Positions 55,312-64,000 are shown, counted from the stretch's first letter. The stretch: 64,000 bases of DNA from Amarobacillus sp046328225 (GCA_046328225.1 JAXLWZ010000014.1:31981-95980); one strand, 5' to 3'. The notes: generated from the sequence alone by a model not told the origin. A program made the numbers and translations.

Positions 55312-55923
55312 ATGGCGGCGTATGGCGTGGCGGTCCCTCACAAGAAGCAGCTGAGCAACGGCATGCTCGGCTTCATCCTCTTCCTGGCGTCGGAGGTGAT
55401 GTTCTTCGGCGGGCTGTTCGCCGCGTACTTCATCGCGCGGGCGGACGCGCCCGAGTGGCCGCCGGAGAGCCTGCTCACGGCCGAGCAGGTGGCCCGCGGC
55501 GTCGAGTTGCACCTTGAGTTTCCGCTCACGTTCATCGCCACGATCCTGCTGATCCTGAGCTCGGTGACGATCCAGTTCGGGGTGATGCAGATCGCGAAGG
55601 GGAACCGCTCGGGGATGGTCTGGTGGTTCTTCGCCTCCATTGTCCTCGGCGTCGTCTTCCTCGCGATGCAGATGTACGACTACAGCCAGCTGCCGTTCGG
55701 GTCGGGGGACACGGTCTACGGGACGACCTTTTACACGCTGACGGGCTTCCACGGGGCGCACGTGGCCGGGGGCGTGATCTTCATGATGGTGGTGCTGGTG
55801 CGCGGTTTAGGGGGGCAATTCTCGTCCGAACACCACGAAGCGGTGGAAGCCTGCTCGTTCTATTGGCACTTTGTCGATATTGTGTGGATCGCCCTCTTCA
55901 CGACGCTGTACATCGTCGGCTAA
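55312..55923 (+). CDS. ctaE: Cytochrome c oxidase subunit III
   Basis: A 203-residue subunit with five helices and the family segments LFLASEVMFFGGLFAAYF, LTGFHGAHVAGGV and EACSFYWHFVDIVWIALF. GAAGG site before ATG 55312. Third oxidase subunit of the operon, followed after 33 bp by the fused protein. Confidence 0.95.
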   Translation: MAAYGVAVPHKKQLSNGMLGFILFLASEVMFFGGLFAAYFIARADAPEWPPESLLTAEQVARGVELHLEFPLTFIATILLILSSVTIQFGVMQIAKGNRSGMVWWFFASIVLGVVFLAMQMYDYSQLPFGSGDTVYGTTFYTLTGFHGAHVAGGVIFMMVVLVRGLGGQFSSEHHEAVEACSFYWHFVDIVWIALFTTLYIVG

Positions 55924-55956
55924 GGGGACCCGGGACACACAGGAGAGACGCACCGC

Positions 55957-57321
55957 ATGGACTCACAGCACAATGAACATGGCGGCCACGGAGAGGGGGC
56001 CGGGGTACACCTGCCCGACCCGAGCGTGTGGCCGCTGATCGTCGGTCTCGCCGCGCTCGTGGTGGGCCTCGCGCTCATCTGGTGGTCGCGCGACCGGAAC
56101 AATGACTTCTCCGGGCCGATCCTTGGGGCGGCGGTGGTGTGCGCGCTCGTGGCCGCGGCTGGCTGGGCATACGACGACTCGCGCATGCGGAAGAAGGCGG
56201 AGACGGGCCACGGCGGACACGCCGAAGGGCCGGTGCGCTTCACGCAGGTGCTGACCTTCGCAATCCCGGAAGGCGAACTCGCGGCCGCGCGCGGCGAGGG
56301 CGGTGTGATCCAGGCGCTCGAAAAGTCAGACCTCCGCGACGTGGACGGCTTCCAGGACCTGCGCGTGGTTGTCACCCCGGCGGGTTCGGGCCCGGCGCAG
56401 GCGCTCGCCGAGACGACGTGGTCGGCGCGCGAAGGGCTCGCGGCCTACGACGCCACGCGCCAGACGCTGCTGGACGTCGTGACAGGGCATTCGAGCCAGG
56501 TCGTGCCCGGCTCGGTGCAGGTGTTCGACATGGAAGTCGTGCGGGACACGAAGGACGTGACCTTCAAGTTCGGCCTTGGCGCCGCTGGTGCGCTCTTCGG
56601 GGCGCTGATCGCGGGCGGCTTCATGATTGGCGCTGGCCTGACGCTGTTCCAGGACGATGCGGTCGTCGTCGCCAACGGCGGCGGCGAAGCCCCTGTTGAG
56701 AACCCGTACGCGGTCACCGCGACGGACAACAAGTTCGACAAGGCTACGCTGACGGCGCCCCCGGAGACCGAGGTCACCTTCGACTTCACGAACAAGGGCA
56801 AGGCGAAGCACAACCTCAGCTTCTACCAGGCGGCCGGCGGCGCGGTGATCAAGGAAGGCGGCATCATCGACGGCGGCGCCACCGAAAAGGTGACCTTTAA
56901 GACGCCGGCGGCGGGCACGTACTACTTCCAGTGCGACATCCACCCGACGGAGATGAAGGGCACGTTCGAAGTGAAGGCCGGCGCGGCGGCGCCCGGTGCG
57001 GCCGCGGGCGGCGGGGGAGGCGAAGGCGCGGGCGGGGTCACCGTCACCGGAACCGACAATAAGTTCGACAAGACGAGCCTGACAGCGTCCGCGGGCAAGG
57101 AGTTCGCCGTCACCTTCGCCAACAAGGGCAAAGTCAAGCACAACCTGTCGTTCTACGACAAGCAGAACGGCTCCATCCTCGTGCCCGGTAAGTCCGAGGG
57201 CGCGATCATCGACGGCGGCAAGTCCGAGACGCTGAAGTTCACGCCGCCGGCCGCGGGCAAGTTCTGGTTCCAGTGCGACCTCCATCCGACGGAGATGAAG
57301 GGCGAGCTCGTCGTCAGCTAG
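55957..57321 (+). CDS. CoxIV-like / ABM-like / double-cupredoxin fusion membrane protein
   Basis: A 454-residue protein. Residues 1-80: His-rich head and two membrane helices (25-43, 54-71), like a small CoxIV-type oxidase subunit. Residues about 92-203: a soluble domain resembling the ABM fold (VIQALEKSDLRDVDGFQDLR). Helix 3 at 205-229. Then two tandem blue-copper domains (about 250-340, 360-454) with ligands His285, Cys326, His329, Met333 and His395, Cys440, His443, Met447; the two are close repeats (DNKFDK, KHNLSFY, QCDxHPTEMKG). Likely anchored to or part of the oxidase with copper domains outside. The arrangement is unusual. Confidence 0.85.
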   Translation: MDSQHNEHGGHGEGAGVHLPDPSVWPLIVGLAALVVGLALIWWSRDRNNDFSGPILGAAVVCALVAAAGWAYDDSRMRKKAETGHGGHAEGPVRFTQVLTFAIPEGELAAARGEGGVIQALEKSDLRDVDGFQDLRVVVTPAGSGPAQALAETTWSAREGLAAYDATRQTLLDVVTGHSSQVVPGSVQVFDMEVVRDTKDVTFKFGLGAAGALFGALIAGGFMIGAGLTLFQDDAVVVANGGGEAPVENPYAVTATDNKFDKATLTAPPETEVTFDFTNKGKAKHNLSFYQAAGGAVIKEGGIIDGGATEKVTFKTPAAGTYYFQCDIHPTEMKGTFEVKAGAAAPGAAAGGGGGEGAGGVTVTGTDNKFDKTSLTASAGKEFAVTFANKGKVKHNLSFYDKQNGSILVPGKSEGAIIDGGKSETLKFTPPAAGKFWFQCDLHPTEMKGELVVS

Positions 57322-57345
57322 CTGGCGTCTGTCCCGGGACTCCGA

Positions 57346-57371
57346 GGCCGCGCGTTGCGCGGCCCCTTTTT
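57346..57371 (+). terminator. Intrinsic terminator of the oxidase operon
   Basis: GGCCGCGC-GTT-GCGCGGCC hairpin (57346-57364) followed by CC and TTTTT (57367-57371), 25 bp past the stop. The best terminator in the window. Confidence 0.85.
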
Positions 57372-57440
57372 GTGCGCGGGGGTAGCACGAACCCGCGCGA
57401 CGCATCAGGATGGCGCCACCACGTTCGGGGGGGCACACGG

Positions 57441-58334
57441 ATGCACAGCGAGACCGTCGTCGATGAGGGCACGGGGCGGAAATTCACCCTGGACGCGCCT
57501 TCGGATGTGCGCCCGGGCGAGCCGCTCGTCTTCCTGCTCAGCCTCCACGGCGGTGGTTCCGTCGGCGCGTGGCAACGGCTCTACTTCCCCGCCTTCGACT
57601 ACGCGGACCGGTACCGGCTCGTCATCGCGACGCCTTCAGCGGCGACGAAGGAGCCCTCGCGCCGCTGGGCGGCCGAAGCCGACGACGACCACCTGCGGAA
57701 CGTCGTGGAGTACGTCTTCGCCCGCTTCGGGCGCGAGAACATCGCGTCGTTCTGGCTGGTGGGACATTCGCAGGGCGGCATGACCTCGAACCGGCTCCTG
57801 GAGCAGCCGTACTGGCAGGAGCGCGTCGATGGCTGGCTCAGCCTGTCGGGCGGGCGCATCGGGCCGATCGAGCTGCCGGCGTCGTTCTTCGCGCCCGTGC
57901 GGAACGTGGCCCCACCCGCGGCGACGGGGAACGGCCCGCGCCCGGGCCGCGCGGCGATGGTGGGGTGCGACATCTCGTTCATCTTCGCCAGCGGCGAGCA
58001 CGAGATGGTGTCGCTACCGGAGACATCGCCCTGGGCGGAGAAGTACGGCGCCGGGCCGCGCGTCCAGCAGCCCGACATCGTGGATGAACAGGCCGGCCAG
58101 ATTCACGACACATCGCGCGAGGGGCGGTCGACGCCGGCGTGGGGGCTTTCGCCGCGGCCGGGCACGGCCCGCCTGTGGCTCTATCCCGGTGCGCGCGACG
58201 GCCGGGTCATCGCGGACGTGGTTCGCCTCGACAAAGGCCACACGGAGGGCCTTGAGCCGCACATCACCGAGAAGCTCATCGAGCTGATGGTCTCGGCCCC
58301 CGGCGGGAAGGTGCGAGCACTCGCGGGCGGTTAG
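57441..58334 (+). CDS. Alpha/beta hydrolase, esterase type
   Basis: A 297-residue serine hydrolase resembling PHB-depolymerase/esterase proteins. LLSLHGGGSVGAW supplies the oxyanion region, GHSQGGMTSN the nucleophile elbow with Ser, and RLDKGHTEGLEP near the end the His. The catalytic Asp is likely in YPGARDGRVIAD. No signal peptide. GGGGGG before ATG 57441. Confidence 0.8.
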   Translation: MHSETVVDEGTGRKFTLDAPSDVRPGEPLVFLLSLHGGGSVGAWQRLYFPAFDYADRYRLVIATPSAATKEPSRRWAAEADDDHLRNVVEYVFARFGRENIASFWLVGHSQGGMTSNRLLEQPYWQERVDGWLSLSGGRIGPIELPASFFAPVRNVAPPAATGNGPRPGRAAMVGCDISFIFASGEHEMVSLPETSPWAEKYGAGPRVQQPDIVDEQAGQIHDTSREGRSTPAWGLSPRPGTARLWLYPGARDGRVIADVVRLDKGHTEGLEPHITEKLIELMVSAPGGKVRALAGG

Positions 58335-58359
58335 CGGCGCTCGGCCGTGATACAGCCGA

Positions 58360-58385
58360 AACGGCGCGAGTCACCTCGCGCCGTT
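58360..58385. terminator. Bidirectional hairpin between convergent genes
   Basis: 11-bp perfect stem AACGGCGCGAG/CTCGCGCCGTT with a 4-nt loop, flanked by ACAG/CTGT, between the esterase (+) and CaiB/BaiF (-) genes. Serves both directions. Confidence 0.7.
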
Positions 58386-58411
58386 CTGTCACGCGCCCGA
58401 ATGGGTGCGAG

Positions 58412-59704
58412 CTACTCGAAGGCGCCGTCCGCCAGCAGGTCGATGAACTCCTCCTCGGAGAGCCCGACGACTTCGCGGTAGACGCGCTCGTTGTCCTCGC
58501 CGAGGCAGGGCGCGGGCTTCGAGGGGCCGCCCGGCGTCTTCGATAGCCGGAACGATGGTCCGTCGTAGGAGCGGTGACCCATGACCGGGTGGTCGAGGAA
58601 GTGGTAGTGCCCGCGATGGGTGAGCTGCAGGTCGTTCCGCAGGTCCGAGGGCTTCTGGACGATGCCGCAGGGCACCCCAAACGACTGGAAATAAAGCACG
58701 AGCTCGTCCGTCGTGAAGCGCCGGATGGGCGGCGCGTCGGACCCTTCGGGCGCCTCGTCCGGGGGCGGGCGAAGCGGGTCGTAGGTGTAGTCGTCGAGCC
58801 AGAACTGGAGATGACGGTCGATCTCTTTCTGTTCGTTATGACGTGTCCAGCGGCGCCGCATGCGCTCCAGGTCGCACCACTCGGGGCGGCCGAGGGCGGC
58901 CTTGAGCGCCTCCCAGTGCTTCTCCGTTTCGCAGGCGATGACGACGTAGCGGCCGTCCTGCGCGCGGTAGCAGTTGTGGGGCGCGGCCTCCATGTCGTGG
59001 TTGCCCATGCGCGTCTGGTTGTGGCCGTTCACCGTCCAATCGAGGATGGCCGTGCCGAGGCCGTGGACGGCGGCTTCGAACTGGCTGAAGTCGATGTACT
59101 GGCCCTTGCCCGTCCGCCGCCGGTAATCGAGCGCGGCGATGAGGCCGATCGCGGCGAAGTGCGGCACGAGGAAGTCGGTATAGGCGATGCCCGTGCCGAT
59201 GGGCGGGTCCTCGGGCCAGCCGGTGAGGTGGTTGATGCCGGACGCCGCCTGGAGCACGTGGCCGTAGCCCATGTAGGGGCCCCACGGACCGGTCTGGCCG
59301 TAGAGGGGCATGGAGATCATGAGCAGGTCCTCGCGGCCCTTGCTCAGGCTGGCGTAATCGAGCCCGTAGCGCGCCATGATGCCCGGCGTGTAGGACTCGG
59401 TGACGATGTCGCATTTCTCCACCAGGCGGCGGGCGATCTCGGGCCCGCGCGGGTGCTTCAGGTTCACCGTGACGCCGTACTTGGAGCTGTTGAAGTTCGC
59501 GTAGTAGCCCGAGTTGTCGATCCCGGGGATGCCGTTGACGAACGGCCCCACGCGGCGCAGCGTCTCCGGGTAGGTCGATGATTCGATACGGATGACTTCG
59601 GCGCCGTGGTCCGCGAGGTACTTCGACACGAGCGGGCCGACGCCCACCCAGGCGAAGTCGGCCACGCGGAGGCCGGCGAACGGCTTCTTCAGTGCTTCGG
59701 ACAT
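58412..59704 (-). CDS. CaiB/BaiF family CoA-transferase
   Basis: A 430-residue family III CoA-transferase moving CoA between acids through an aspartyl intermediate. LRVADFAWVGVGPLVSKYLADHG-type N-terminus, GQTGPWGPYMGYG, GTGIAYTDFLVPHFAAIG, GKGQYIDFSQFEA follow the family pattern. Substrate unknown. Translationally linked with the upstream paralogous gene (one-base overlap at 59704). Confidence 0.9.
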   Translation of the reverse strand: MSEALKKPFAGLRVADFAWVGVGPLVSKYLADHGAEVIRIESSTYPETLRRVGPFVNGIPGIDNSGYYANFNSSKYGVTVNLKHPRGPEIARRLVEKCDIVTESYTPGIMARYGLDYASLSKGREDLLMISMPLYGQTGPWGPYMGYGHVLQAASGINHLTGWPEDPPIGTGIAYTDFLVPHFAAIGLIAALDYRRRTGKGQYIDFSQFEAAVHGLGTAILDWTVNGHNQTRMGNHDMEAAPHNCYRAQDGRYVVIACETEKHWEALKAALGRPEWCDLERMRRRWTRHNEQKEIDRHLQFWLDDYTYDPLRPPPDEAPEGSDAPPIRRFTTDELVLYFQSFGVPCGIVQKPSDLRNDLQLTHRGHYHFLDHPVMGHRSYDGPSFRLSKTPGGPSKPAPCLGEDNERVYREVVGLSEEEFIDLLADGAFE

Positions 59705-60981
59705 CAGATCACCATCTTCATGCGCAGGCGGCGGAGTTCGGCGGGTTCGAGGCCGAGGAGTTCGCCGTAGACGTCTTCGTTATGTTCGCCCAAATGCGGC
59801 GCGCGGCCGCGCTGCATCCAGGGCGTCGCGCTCAGCTTGAAGGGCGCCCCCGGATAGGTGAACGCCTCGCCGAGGTCCTCGTGGGTCACGCGCGTGTAGT
59901 ACTCGCGCGCGGCGAGCTGTTTGCTTTCGGCGATGTCGGCGGGGCTGAAGACGGGCGCCCAGCCGGCGTTCCGGGCCTGGGCTTCGCGCACCAGGTCCTC
60001 CTTGAGCTTCGTCCGGCAGAAGGCGATCATCGTCTCTTCCACCTTCGTGCGGTCCTCGACGGAGAGCGGAACGAGCGCGGTGAGCTTCTCGCGCCATTCG
60101 GGAGCATCGAGTCCGTTCGCCTCCCCGGTCTCGGCGAGCCAATCGATGATGGTGTTCGCGCCCGGACCGATGAGGTGGCCGACCTGGAGAGCGGCGACCC
60201 AGCCGTCCTTCGTCTCGAACAGGTAGCGCGCGCCAATCTGGCCGTTGTTGATGCGCCGGATGCCGGGGCCGAACATGTTGATGCCGGAGATGTCCCAGGT
60301 CGGGGAGGCGTGGTCGAGCGCGTTGACGACGGCCTCCTGCATCGAAGCATCGACGTGCTGGCCGATGCCGCCGTTGACGCCCCGCGCGTAGAGCGCGGTC
60401 ATCGCGCCGACGCCGGCCTGGATGTTGACCTGCGTGAGGGCCTGCGGCGCGAGGATGTGGACGGGACCGCGCTCGGGGTCGCCGGTGACGGACATGAGGC
60501 CGCCCATGGCCGCGCCGACGATGTCCGTCGCCACCCACGAGCGGTAGGGCCCGGTCTGGCCGAAATTCGTGATGCTGACGACGACGATGCCCGGGTTCAC
60601 GGCGCTGAGCGTGGCGTAATCCAGGCCCAGGCTCTCCGCGCTCGGCGGCATGCAGGTTTCGATGACGATGTCGGCGGAGGCGACGAGCCGGTGGATCAGC
60701 TCGCGGCCGGCGGCCAGCTGGAGCTGGCAGGTGATCGACTTCTTGCCGGCGTTCATCGCCCACCACCATAGGCTCGTCTCGATGCCTTCTTCGCCGCGGA
60801 AGAAGGGGCCGCGAGCGCGGGATGGGTCGCCGGCGCGCGGTGGTTCGACCTTGATGACATCAGCCCCGAGTTCGCCGAGGAGCCGGGCGCACAGCTGCCC
60901 CTTTTCGTCGGAGAAATCGAGCACGCGATAGCCGGCCAGCGGGCCGGCAGGATGTGGAAGCGGAACGGGCGAAGAGGCCAT
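59704..60981 (-). CDS. CaiB/BaiF family CoA-transferase (upstream paralogue)
   Basis: A 425-residue family III CoA-transferase with YRVLDFSDEKGQLCARLLGELG, FGQTGPYRSWVATDIVGAAM, GDPERGPV and IGQHVDASMQEAVVNALDH. It and the next gene form a tight two-gene operon, so the products may act as a heteromer or in consecutive CoA transfers. A TAGAAC hexamer lies 9 nt before ATG 60981. Confidence 0.9.
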   Translation of the reverse strand: MASSPVPLPHPAGPLAGYRVLDFSDEKGQLCARLLGELGADVIKVEPPRAGDPSRARGPFFRGEEGIETSLWWWAMNAGKKSITCQLQLAAGRELIHRLVASADIVIETCMPPSAESLGLDYATLSAVNPGIVVVSITNFGQTGPYRSWVATDIVGAAMGGLMSVTGDPERGPVHILAPQALTQVNIQAGVGAMTALYARGVNGGIGQHVDASMQEAVVNALDHASPTWDISGINMFGPGIRRINNGQIGARYLFETKDGWVAALQVGHLIGPGANTIIDWLAETGEANGLDAPEWREKLTALVPLSVEDRTKVEETMIAFCRTKLKEDLVREAQARNAGWAPVFSPADIAESKQLAAREYYTRVTHEDLGEAFTYPGAPFKLSATPWMQRGRAPHLGEHNEDVYGELLGLEPAELRRLRMKMVI

Positions 60982-60993
60982 TATCCGGTTGTT

Positions 60994-62226
60994 CTACCCC
61001 GTCGGGACGGCGTGTTCAAACGGACCGGGCTCGGGTGCACGCCGCCGGGCGACGACATCGGGTGCCGCGGCGGCCTGCCCGATGAGTCCGTCGAGGCCGT
61101 CGGCGATGCGCTGGCGCAGGTTTTCGAGCCCCCAGCGCTTCTCCGCGGCCACGAGCACGACGTTCGGGGGCGGCAGCCCGGCCGAGACGATCGCGTCGCG
61201 CGCCTCGTCGAAGGTCCCGGCGATGGCGCCGTCTTCGTCGCGCACAAGGTCGACCTTGTTGAGCACGAGCAGGGCCGGCTTCGTCCCCACGCCCAGCTCG
61301 GTCAGCGTGTCCTCGACCGTGCGCGTGTGCTCGAAGGCGTTGGGATGGGCGATATCGATGACGTGGAGCAGGAGGTCGGCCTCCTCGAGCTCTTCCAGCG
61401 TCGCGCGAAACGACGCCACGAGGTCGTGCGGGAGCTTCTGGATGAAGCCGACGGTGTCGGTCAGGAGGACGGTCTCGCCGGTCGGGAGGCGAAGCCGGCG
61501 AGTCACCGGGTCGAGCGTCGCGAAGAGCTTGTCCTCGGCGAGCACGTCGGCGCCGGAAAGCGCGCGCATGAGCGTGGACTTGCCCGCGTTGGTGTAGCCC
61601 ACGAGCGCGACCACGCGCATGTTGTTGCGCTGGCGGTTCTGGCGGTAGAGCGCGCGCTGGGTGCGGACGTCCTCGAGGTCGCGCTTGATCCGGCTGATGC
61701 GCGAACGGATGAGGCGGCGGTCGGTTTCGATCTGGGTCTCGCCGGGGCCCCGGGTGCCGATCGCGCCTTCCATCCGTTCGAGGTGGGACCACTGGCCGGC
61801 GAGGCGCGGGAGCAGGTACTGCATCTGCGCCAGCGCGACCTGCATCCGGCCTTCTCGCGTCTGGGCGCGGGTCGCGAAGATGTCGAGGATGAGCGCGGTG
61901 CGGTCGATGACCTTCGTGCCGAGGGAGCGCTCCAGGTTGCGCTGCTGCGAAGGCGAAAGCTCGTCGTCGAAGATCACGACGTTGGCGCGCAGGCGCTTTG
62001 TCTCCTCGACGACCTCCTCGACTTTGCCCTTGCCGATGTAGGTCGCGACGTTCGGGTGTTCGAGGCGCTGGCTGGTGCTGCCCACGACTTCGGCGCCGGC
62101 CGTGCGGGCCAGCTCCGTGAGCTCATCGAGCGACTCGCGCGCGGGGAGAAGGCTGCCGTGGATATCGGCGGCGACGAGGAAAGCGCGGTCGCGCTGGCGT
62201 TCCGTGGAGTGCAGGGGCGAAGGCAT
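60994..62226 (-). CDS. hflX: GTPase HflX
   Basis: A 410-residue ribosome-associated GTPase that splits stalled ribosomes. N-terminal domain with VGSTSQRLEHPNVATYIGKG and IFDDELSPSQQRNLE, then glycine-rich GTRGPGETQIETDRR, the G1 motif GYTNAGKSTLM, LTDTVGFIQKLPHDLVASF, and NKVD. A long C-terminal extension. ATG 62226 is 7 nt after TACGCT and has no spaced ribosome-binding site. Confidence 0.94.
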   Translation of the reverse strand: MPSPLHSTERQRDRAFLVAADIHGSLLPARESLDELTELARTAGAEVVGSTSQRLEHPNVATYIGKGKVEEVVEETKRLRANVVIFDDELSPSQQRNLERSLGTKVIDRTALILDIFATRAQTREGRMQVALAQMQYLLPRLAGQWSHLERMEGAIGTRGPGETQIETDRRLIRSRISRIKRDLEDVRTQRALYRQNRQRNNMRVVALVGYTNAGKSTLMRALSGADVLAEDKLFATLDPVTRRLRLPTGETVLLTDTVGFIQKLPHDLVASFRATLEELEEADLLLHVIDIAHPNAFEHTRTVEDTLTELGVGTKPALLVLNKVDLVRDEDGAIAGTFDEARDAIVSAGLPPPNVVLVAAEKRWGLENLRQRIADGLDGLIGQAAAAPDVVARRRAPEPGPFEHAVPTG

Positions 62227-62233
62227 CACCTTC

Positions 62234-62239
62234 AGCGTA
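62234..62239 (-). promoter_or_regulatory. -10 box of leaderless hflX
   Basis: TACGCT on the minus strand within CCTGTACGCT (62243-62234), the same 10-mer as in the mirrored permease promoters; 7 nt before ATG 62226. Confidence 0.5.
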
Positions 62240-62282
62240 CAGGCTCGGGCATGCGGGCGCGCGGGCGATGGAGCCTTCGCCG

Positions 62283-62933
62283 CTAGACGAACGGCCCCGG
62301 AAAGAGCAGCACGACAAGCGCGCCCGCCGCCAGGTACGGCCCATAGCTGAAGTACGTCTTGCGACGGCCCGTGAGCATGAGAAAGACCGAAGGCACGGCC
62401 GCGAGGAGCACGCCGATGACGATCGCGGGGAGGAACGCCGGCCAGCCCGTGAGAAGCCCGATGAGCACGGCCAGCTTCACATCGCCCAGGCCGAGCGCGT
62501 TGCCCAGCAGCACGCCGAGCGCGAACACGATCCCGGCGCCCAGCACGGCAATGCCGCCCCCGAGGAGAATCGCTGCGACGTCGCGGTCGGGCCACGCCCA
62601 GCAGAAGGCGAGCGCCGCGGCCATCGCCGGGTAGGAGAGGCGATTGGGGATGATGCGGCGTTCGAAGTCGGTGCTGGCGAGCACGCAGAGGATGGCGCCG
62701 AGCGCGGCCGTCAGCAGCGCCGGGCCGATGTCGTAGTGTCCGGGGCGAAGCGCGATGGCCGCCACCAGCGCGCAGGCGAGCCCGAGCCCGGAGCGGATGA
62801 CGACCGCACGCCTCCCCGTGGCCGCGGCCGCGCGGTATTCGGGCTGCCGGTAGAGGAGGTGCTGGCGCGTGCCTGCCAGCCAGCCCGCGCCAAAGCCGCC
62901 GAGGGTGCCGGCGCTCGCGAGAAGGAGTTCCAT
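62283..62933 (-). CDS. Prepilin-peptidase-like (A24) membrane protein
   Basis: A 216-residue protein with about six helices. The two catalytic Asp motifs are STDFERRIIPNRL and GLGDVKLAVLIGLL (GxGDxK). It lacks the N-terminal methyltransferase domain with Cys pairs of full PilD, so it may be a short prepilin peptidase or an archaeal/actinobacterial-type one. No pilin gene is seen nearby. ATG 62933; divergent from the M20 gene. Confidence 0.82.
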   Translation of the reverse strand: MELLLASAGTLGGFGAGWLAGTRQHLLYRQPEYRAAAATGRRAVVIRSGLGLACALVAAIALRPGHYDIGPALLTAALGAILCVLASTDFERRIIPNRLSYPAMAAALAFCWAWPDRDVAAILLGGGIAVLGAGIVFALGVLLGNALGLGDVKLAVLIGLLTGWPAFLPAIVIGVLLAAVPSVFLMLTGRRKTYFSYGPYLAAGALVVLLFPGPFV

Positions 62934-63000
62934 GCTCTGAATGTCGGCTGATGGGGGTTGCAGGCGCATCGGGGCCTGCCCCCAGCCATGCCGGGCGGCT

Positions 63001-63006
63001 ACACTC
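63001..63006 (+). promoter_or_regulatory. -10 box of the M20 peptidase gene
   Basis: TACACT, 8 nt before GTG 63015 and 20 nt before GTG 63027, which has GGGAGGG upstream. Confidence 0.4.
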
Positions 63007-63026
63007 CGCGTCCGTGGGAGGGCGCG

Positions 63027-64000
63027 TGAACGACGGCATCGATTGGGATGGGGCAGCCCGGGAAGCGACCGAACTGCTCGCCGAGTACCTGCGCATCGAT
63101 ACTTCGAACCCCCCGGGGAACGAGGCGCTCGCGGTCGACTTCCTTTCGCGCATCCTGGCGAAGGAGGGTGTCGCGTTCGAGGTGGCCGAGTCCGCACCGG
63201 GCCGTTCGAACCTGATCGCGCGCCTCGGCCCCACCGAACGCGTCGTGACGCTGCTCAACCACACCGACGTCGTGCCCGTGGAGCGGCAGTACTGGGACAT
63301 GGACCCCTTCGGCGGCGAAGTGCGCGATGGGTTCCTGTACGGCCGGGGCGCCCTCGACATGAAGAGCATGGGCATCATCGAGCTGATGACGCTGCTGCTC
63401 CTGAAGCGGCAGCGCGTGCCCTTGCGGCGCGGGATCGCGTTCCTCGCGGCGGCCGATGAGGAGGCCGGGAGCGACTTTGGCGTGTCGTGGCTCGCCGAGC
63501 ATCGTCCGGACTGGCTCACCAGCGACCTGGTGATCAATGAAGGCGCCTACGGCCTGTCCCAGAAGAACGGGGCTGGCTTCGTCTTCCAGGTGGCCGTGAG
63601 CGAGAAGGTGCCCGTGTGGGTCGAGCTGACGGCGACGGGCCGGCCGGGCCACGGCTCGGTGCCGCACGCCGACAACTGCGCCGAGCATCTCGTGCGGGCG
63701 CTGACGCGGGTCGCGAACTGGAACCAGGAGCTGCGGATGACCCCGCTCATGCGCGCGCACCTCGACGCCATGGCGAAGGCGGGCTTCGCGGCGGCGATGG
63801 ACGACACCGGGGCGTTGCGCGCGGCGGGGCGCGCGCCGGGACTGCGCGCGCGCCTCGGGAATTCGATCTCCCTCACGACCGTCGAGACGGGCATCAAAGT
63901 GAATGTCATCCCGGCGGTGGCACGCGCGACGCTCGACTGCCGCCTGCTGCCCGATGTCGAGCCGGACGCGTTTCTCGCGGAGCTGCGGGACGTGATCGAC
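63027..64000 (+). CDS. M20 family metallopeptidase, 3' end outside window
   Basis: At least 324 residues, cut by the window edge. Metal and catalytic residues of the ArgE/DapE/ACY1 group: LLNHTDVVPV, YGRGALDMKSMG, AAADEEAGSDFG and INEGAYG, then the dimerisation domain with TGRPGHGSVPHADN. Removes acyl or amino-acid groups. GTG 63027 has GGGAGGG at good spacing; GTG 63015 is a leaderless alternative. Confidence 0.9.

Noticed and set aside
62230..63537. N-terminal extension of hflX through the next genes
   Set aside because: Low-complexity sequence opposite the M20 gene and shifted relative to the prepilin-peptidase frame; hflX starts at 62226.

Overview
The window is a GC-rich bacterial chromosome segment carrying about 59 protein genes and two tRNA genes, almost all housekeeping or metabolic. 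No insertion sequence, phage, CRISPR array or other mobile element was seen. The gene mix (fatty-acyl-CoA enzymes of the CaiB/BaiF, acyl-CoA dehydrogenase and LLM families, a PAC2 protein, a DinB protein, a YS-type haem-copper oxidase, giant FtsX-like permeases) suggests an aerobic member of the Chloroflexota, perhaps near the Dehalococcoidia/Tepidiforma group. That placement is inference from content, not a database result.

Layout. 1-8 kb: DinB and PAC2 proteins, clpP, a sugar-phosphate isomerase-like protein, the site-2 protease gene rseP overlapping dxr, and a divergent O-antigen-ligase-like/TPR protein. 8-14.3 kb: a globin-coupled soluble chemoreceptor, a 5'-3' exonuclease, a ChaB-type protein whose gene overlaps the tail of an alpha-methylacyl-CoA racemase gene, a thioredoxin-TPR protein and an LLM oxidoreductase. 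14.3-23.8 kb: an ABC system of two ATPases and two >1,100-residue FtsX-like permeases transcribed divergently from mirrored promoters. 23.8-28.1 kb: acyl-CoA dehydrogenase with a palindromic operator, an ECF-type sigma factor, a phosphotransferase-family protein. 26.6-34.1 kb: phosphate regulon (PhoR/PhoB-like pair divergent from pstSCAB and phoU, with an 11-bp-phased Pho-box candidate). 34.3-39.8 kb: xerD, aroQ, M24 peptidase, efp, xseA, xseB and a formyltransferase-like gene. 39.9-43.8 kb: a five-gene unit with a receptor lacking an output domain, two roadblock/LC7-like proteins and two DUF4388/PATAN-like proteins. 43.8-51.5 kb: small proteins, tRNA-Lys(CTT), tRNA-Leu(TAG), two oligopeptide-transporter ATPases, Nudix, M28 peptidase, LysM lipoprotein, enoyl-CoA hydratase. 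51.5-57.3 kb: cytochrome oxidase cluster (ctaG; ctaC, ctaD, ctaE) ending in a fused membrane protein with two blue-copper domains. 57.4-64 kb: esterase, two CaiB/BaiF transferases, hflX, a prepilin-peptidase-like protein, and an M20 peptidase gene cut by the window edge.

The two most unusual items are the CoxIV-ABM-dicupredoxin fusion at the end of the oxidase operon and the receptor/roadblock/DUF4388 operon. A window-wide regulatory theme is a TAnnnT hexamer ending 6-8 nt before the start codon of many transcription-unit heads, the signature of leaderless transcription; it was used to choose several GTG and ATG starts.
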